Source: Piliocolobus tephrosceles
Lineage: Eukaryota; Chordata; Mammalia; Primates; Cercopithecidae
DNA: 64,000 bases
Direction of reading: 5' to 3'
Assembly: GCF_002776525.5 (NCBI RefSeq)
Contig: NC_045443.1
Location: forward strand, 43,973,484-44,037,483
The translations under genes and the position numbers were made by a program. The notes beneath the pieces are model-generated. The model worked only from the letters and a program-made list of their open reading frames with translations. It made no database searches and was not told the origin of the DNA. Within the stretch, counting starts at the first letter, position 1; each line of letters starts with the position of its first letter. Shown here piece by piece: positions 59,654 through 64,000 of this stretch.

Positions 59654-59665
59654 AAAACTGCAATT

Positions 59666-59966
59666 GGCCGGGCGCGGTGGCTCAAACCTGTAATCCCAGC
59701 ACTTTGGGAGGCTGAGACGGGCAGGATCACGAGGTCAGGAGATCGAGACCATCCTGGCTAACATGTTGAAACCCCGTCTCTACTAAAAAAAAATCAAAAA
59801 GCTAGCCAGGCAAGGTGGTGGGTGCCTGTAGTCCCAGCTACTCAGGAGGCTGAGGCAGGAGAATGGCATAAACTCGGGAGGCGGAGCTTGCAGTGAGCTG
59901 AGATCTGACCACTGCACTCCAGCCTGAGCGACAGAGTGAGACTCCGTCTCAAAAAAAAAAAAAAAA
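59666..59966 (+). mobile_element. AluY, Old World monkey type
   Basis: GGCCGGGCGCGGTGGCTCAAAC start and GAGATCTGACCACTGCACTCC, a CpG-decayed form of the CCGGCCACTG signature. A perfect 12-bp TSD AAAACTGCAATT lies at 59654-59665 and 59967-59978. Confidence 0.95.
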
Positions 59967-60111
59967 AAAACTGCAATTAAGTATAATAAAACTGTGATAG
60001 ACTCTTCCATAGGGTGCCTAGAGGCAAACAGATAATACATACCTCCTGTTGAATGTTCACGATCCCACCTCAGAAGTAGCCTTGAAAAAAATTGAACTTG
60101 AATTTCACAAG

Positions 60112-60310
60112 CCAGGAGTAGTGGCTCATGCCTGTAATCCCAGCTACTCAGGAGGCTGGTCTCTTGAGGCCAGAAGTTCAAGACCACCTTGGGCAACAGA
60201 GTAAGACTTCCTCTCCCTGTCCACTCTCCAAAATAATTTAAAAAGTCAGCTAGGCATTAATCCACTCCAGCCTGGAGTGAAATACTGCCTCTAAAGAAAA
60301 AAAAAAGTAA
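60112..60310 (+). mobile_element. Degraded, internally deleted Alu
   Basis: GCCAGGAGTAGTGGCTCATG, then CCCAGCTACTCAGGAGGC joined early, CTTGGGCAACAGAGTAAGAC, and a second short right-arm end CACTCCAGCCTGGAGTG with A-run. Large parts of both arms are missing. Confidence 0.75.
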
Positions 60311-60594
60311 GAACAAGTAACTGCGGCCCCACAAATTTGGATGAAGAGGAAAACTGCTGTGAGATTTAAATGTAAAAATAAACCACAATTACACAACTAT
60401 GTAGTTGAAGAAGGAGTATTTTAATAATCTTTGGATAATTGTTGAGTATCCTTCTTCGACACTACAACAAAATTTAAGTGATTTTCTTAAAGATTAGTTC
60501 TAATGTGGGATATGAAACCATACGAATGAATATTTTACACACTTTAAAATGCGTTGGCTATCTTTAGTTTTTAAACTTTGTGTACACTTACGGA
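60311..60594. other. Unique DNA
   Basis: No repeat or exon is recognised. Confidence 0.4.
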
Positions 60595-61248
60595 TACTTT
60601 TTTTAAATTTGTATACATTTATGGGTATAAGTATAATTTTGTTATATATTGCATAGTGATGTAGTCAAGGCACCTAGTGTACCCATCACTGAAGTAATGT
60701 ACATGGTACACATTAAGTAATTCCTCATCATCCACCTCCCTCGCACGCCCTTCACCCTTCAGACCCTCCACTGGCTGACATTCCACTCTCTACTTCCAAG
60801 TGTACACATTATTTAGCTCCCTCTTGTAAGTCAGAATATGTGGTACTTGTCTTTCGGTGTCTGAGTTGCTTCACTTAAGAAAATGGCCTCTGGTTCCATC
60901 CACATTGCTGCAAAAGACATGATTTCATTCTTTTTATGGCTGCATAGCATTTGATTGTGTTTATATAGCACATTTTCTTTATCCAATAGTCTATTGGTGG
61001 ACACTTAAGTTGATTCTATATCTTTGCTATTGTGAATAGTACTGCAATAAATATACAAGTGCAGGTGCCTTTTTAATATATGATTTATTTTCCTATAGGT
61101 AGGTACCCAGTAGTAGTATTGCTGGATAGTATGGTTGTTCTATTTTTAGTTCCTTGAGAAATCTTCATACCATTTTCCATTGAGGTTGTACTAATTTACA
61201 TTTCATCAACAGTGTATAAATGTTCCCTTATATCTTCATCCTTGCATT
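60595..61248 (-). mobile_element. 5'-truncated L1 (L1PB/L1MA-like), reverse
   Basis: The reverse strand holds an L1 3'UTR and ORF2 end: TTTTTTTAAATTTGTATACAT at the tail side, CTTGTAAGTCAGAATATGTGG, CTGGTTCCATCCACATTGC and GCTATTGTGAATAGTACTGC. About 650 bp; no TSD is clear. Confidence 0.85.
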
Positions 61249-61289
61249 GGTCTATCTTTAAAATAAAAACATGAAAGTACTAAAAAAAT

Positions 61290-61717
61290 AAATAAATACT
61301 TTGATAAATTTAGGGAAGAACATTCCAAACATGACAATTAAAATGGAATGCTTTTAAATATGAGGAAACACTTTAAACAAAAGACAAATAAAATATCAGA
61401 AAAAAATTGCAACATATATGGCAAAACAGTTGACATTCTCTGTACATAATAAACCATTACAAATTAATGCAGAAGAAAATACACATTCAAATAGAAACAC
61501 AGATAAAGGATATGACTGGGCAACTGACCAAAGAAGGAATTAAAATGGCAAATAAACATTGAGAACTTTTCAAATTGAATAATATTCTATAAATAAAAGT
61601 TGAAACTATGAGCTGCCACTTTTTACTCAGAATAAACAACAGGTGAAAAGGAATGACAATAGGGTGATGGTGTGGATGTGGAAAAGTAAGAACTGTCATA
61701 TACTTTTTTGGGGACTA
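61290..61717 (+). mobile_element. L1ME/HAL1-like, first part
   Basis: GACTGGGCAACTGACCAAAG, AATGGCAAATAAACATTGAG and GGGTGATGGTGTGGATGTGG are L1 ORF2 3' text with many stops. It is interrupted by an MLT1 LTR and continues at 62162. Confidence 0.7.
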
Positions 61718-62161
61718 TATTAGTTTCCTATTGCCACTGTGACAATTTACCAACAACTTTATGACTTAAAGCAACACAAATGTATTCTCTTACAGTTCCG
61801 AAGTCAGAAGTCTAAAATGGATGGGTCAGGCTGTGTTTCTTCTGGAGGCTCCAGAGGACAACCCATTTCCTCACCTTTTCCAGCATTTAGAGTCTGCCCT
61901 GATTCTTGGCTCCTGACCCCTCTTTATCACTCCAACCTGTTTCCCTCTGACTCTGACGCTCCTGTCTCCCTTTTATAAGAACCCTTGTAACTACACTGGG
62001 CCCACCCAGATAGTGTGGGATAATCTCCCCATCTCAAAATCCCTAACGTAATCATATCTTCGAAGTTCCTTTTATAATGTAAAGTCACATATTCACAGGT
62101 TCTGGGGATTCGGATGTGACATCTTTGGAGAAGGGGGTTTATTATTCAGCCTGTCATGGTA
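61718..62161 (-). mobile_element. MLT1-type MaLR LTR, reverse
   Basis: TATTAGTTTCCTATTGCCACTG, TCTTACAGTTCCGAAGTCAG, CTCCCTTTTATAAGAACCCTTG and a terminal TTCAGCCTGTCATGG. It is a solo LTR inside the L1. Confidence 0.75.
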
Positions 62162-62340
62162 GTAAATTGGTATAAATTTCCTGGAGGAAAATTTGACAAT
62201 ATGTGTCAACATCCTTATAAGGTGCATATCTTTGATCCGCTTATTCAACTTCAAGGAATTTATTCTATCAGGAAAACAACTGCACAAAGAATAGGACTTG
62301 TGTGCAGCATTGTTTTAATAGAAAAAACTTGGAAGTGTTC
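62162..62340 (+). mobile_element. L1ME/HAL1-like, second part
   Basis: GTAAATTGGTATAAATTTCC and GATCCGCTTATTCAACTTC to AAAAACTTGGAAGTG continue the element from 61717 in phase with the L1 text. Confidence 0.7.
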
Positions 62341-62362
62341 TAAAAAAAAGAAAAATAAATCT

Positions 62363-62650
62363 TTTGAGCCAAGGTCTTGCTCTGTCACCCATGCTGGAGT
62401 GCAGTTACATGATCACAGCTCGCTGCAGCTTTGACCTCCTGAGTTCAAGCAATTCTCCTTGCCTCAGCCTCCCGAGTAGCTGAAACTGCAGGTGAGCACC
62501 ATCATGTCCAGCTTATTTTTTAATTTTTTGTAGAGACGGGGTCTCACTATGTTACCTAGGCTGGTCTCGAACTCCTGGGCTCAAGTAATCTGCCTACTTT
62601 GGCCTCCCAAAGTGCTGGGATTACAAGTGTGAGCCACTTGTACCCAGCCC
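62363..62650 (-). mobile_element. AluJ
   Basis: GAGCCAAGGTCTTGCTCTGTC through GGGATTACAAGTGTGAGCCAC. The usual T-tail is replaced by AAAAAAAAGAAAAATAAATC, so the tail side has been rearranged. Confidence 0.88.
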
Positions 62651-63000
62651 AAAGCAAAATTTTGGTTAAATATATTATACCTCATTAAAATAATAGAATA
62701 CCATATAGTCATTACTAATGATTTTCCACATTTGTTGATATGGAAACTCTCCATTGTTAAATGAAAGTTTCAGGTAGCAAAAGAGTTTATGTAGTATGAT
62801 TCCATTCTGATAAATATCAGAATTTAAATCTAAATATATATTAATTTAAATCTAATTGATTAATTAATTTAAATCTAAATATCAGAATTCAAATCTAAAT
62901 GTAGATTATGTATAGATTTGCACCTATATGTTTGCATAATAAATAAGCAAGGATATGCACAAAACTTTCAGTGCAAAATATTGTTGAGTGGAAGGATTTG
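62651..63000 (+). mobile_element. L1ME/HAL1-like, third part, with tandem units
   Basis: AATAATAGAATACCATATAG, GATATGGAAACTCTCC and GTATGATTCCATTCTG are L1ME/HAL1 3' text. At 62820-62905 the unit AATTTAAATCTAA is repeated about four times with variation. Confidence 0.6.
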
Positions 63001-64000
63001 TGACTTTTCCTTTTTCTTGTGGAAATGTTAAGTGAGAACTGACTAGGAACATGTGAGAAGATGAAGGTTTAGCCAAGTTCAGAGGCCATGAATCTGCAGT
63101 GAAGAGCAAGGGAAAGCAAGATCCTGGAGGATACTGGCACATGGTCAGATCACAGAATCCAGGTTAGAAAGGGGGAAAAGAAAAGTCAAGACAGGTCTGA
63201 CAAATCAGGAGAAAATGAATGGAATAATGAAATGGAAGAATCTTTCTAAAGAATGTAATCTCAAATTCCCTGCTGCTCACTTTTGTAAAAATTAAGAAAT
63301 ATTCACCAAAAAAAAAAAAAAAAAGTCAGGAGAATGTGAAGCCCCCCGTTTTACTTCTAGAAGTTTTTCCTATATAAAATCAAACAAGGAGAGAGGATTG
63401 TGTACTAGATTTAATAGTTTGGCCTTTAGAATCATGTTCCTTACAGGACATCAGTGTGAGGGCTTCACCATTCTGCACATCCACCTGAGTTTTAAAACAT
63501 GGTTTCTACTAAGCACCTGGTATCTTGTATACAGGGGATGAATGTGATCTTGTTTCCTTCTTTAGCTGCTAGAAACCTTAGAGCAAAAAATGAGGCCACT
63601 TTTGTAACTGCGTCTGACTCAGCAGCGCAACTTTTCTGTTGTCTTCCATGTGCTATCCTGTTTTTATTTTTCCTTTCCCTGATTGCTCTCTGTACATACA
63701 TTTTTGAGAAGTTGTTTTTCTTTATTTTTCAAACTAATTCATTCAATACTCTCCTCCAGGTAGAGTTTGTAGTTGTTTCTAGTTGAGGAAATTGGATTAG
63801 AATGAAGCCTTGCAGAATCCAAGAAGAACTCATTATTCTTTAGCTACTTTCATCTCTAACTGTGTTAGGCATCCTCCTGAGATGGTCCCCAAGATGGCAG
63901 ACTCCTGGAATCATCTGTACAATTTCCTCTCTTTTCACAGGTTAAGGGATTTATAAATATAATGAATTTTTTTTCCTGTAATTAGGTTACATTGAATAAC
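63001..64000. other. Unique DNA to window end, with A-run
   Basis: A 17-base A-run lies at 63308-63324. Short frames at 63492-63786 show no domain. No gene is supported. Confidence 0.4.

Overview
The window looks like a gene-poor stretch of primate nuclear DNA, most likely from an Old World monkey (macaque, baboon or a relative). Three signals support this: dense Alu and L1 repeats, AT-rich unique sequence, and AluY copies whose right arm reads GAGATCCGGCCACTG or a close derivative instead of the human-type GAGATCGCGCCACTG. I recall that change as typical of cercopithecid AluY subfamilies. I find no protein-coding gene, no convincing exon, no CpG island and no structured RNA gene. Every long open frame is antisense or sense junk from a repeat, or a short chance frame in unique DNA.

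Layout. 0-6 kb: the 3' end of an L1, a nearly complete old MaLR element (LTR-internal-LTR, 1111-3135), a short 5'-truncated L1 with target-site duplications (TSDs), and an L2 fragment. 6-16 kb: Alus, a MER58-like hAT element, an L2 split by an ERVK-type solo LTR with a perfect 6-bp TSD (7610-8680), an ERVL-type LTR split by an AluY, two MIRs, and a three-layer nest (hAT inside L1M inside MER5-like). 16-20 kb: an AluJ with a GA/GAAA microsatellite that holds a 10-base assembly gap, then an L1MB-like 3' half and a reverse Alu with a TTTTA array. 23.2-33.4 kb: an L1MB-like element on the minus strand, split by a full-length but decayed L1PA-type element (26829-32977, 10-bp TSD). 33-48 kb: L1ME-like sequence, a left-monomer-only AluY, a TcMar-Tigger-like transposon (37925-39790) that carries an Alu, a 76-bp insertion duplicated from 2 kb upstream and a large hairpin, then an MLT1 LTR, an Alu cluster, MIR and L2 pieces, and an orphan L1 5'UTR. 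48-64 kb: mostly unique DNA with an MLT1/MST LTR, a 35-nt Alu tail insertion with a perfect 16-bp TSD, several Alus, a truncated L1, and an L1ME/HAL1-like element split by an LTR and an Alu.

No genes work together here. The interest lies in the insertion history. Repeat names come from my memory of consensus sequences, not from a database search, so exact subfamily labels are tentative. Nothing resembling a new coding system was found; the best leads are unusual retrotransposition and rearrangement products.
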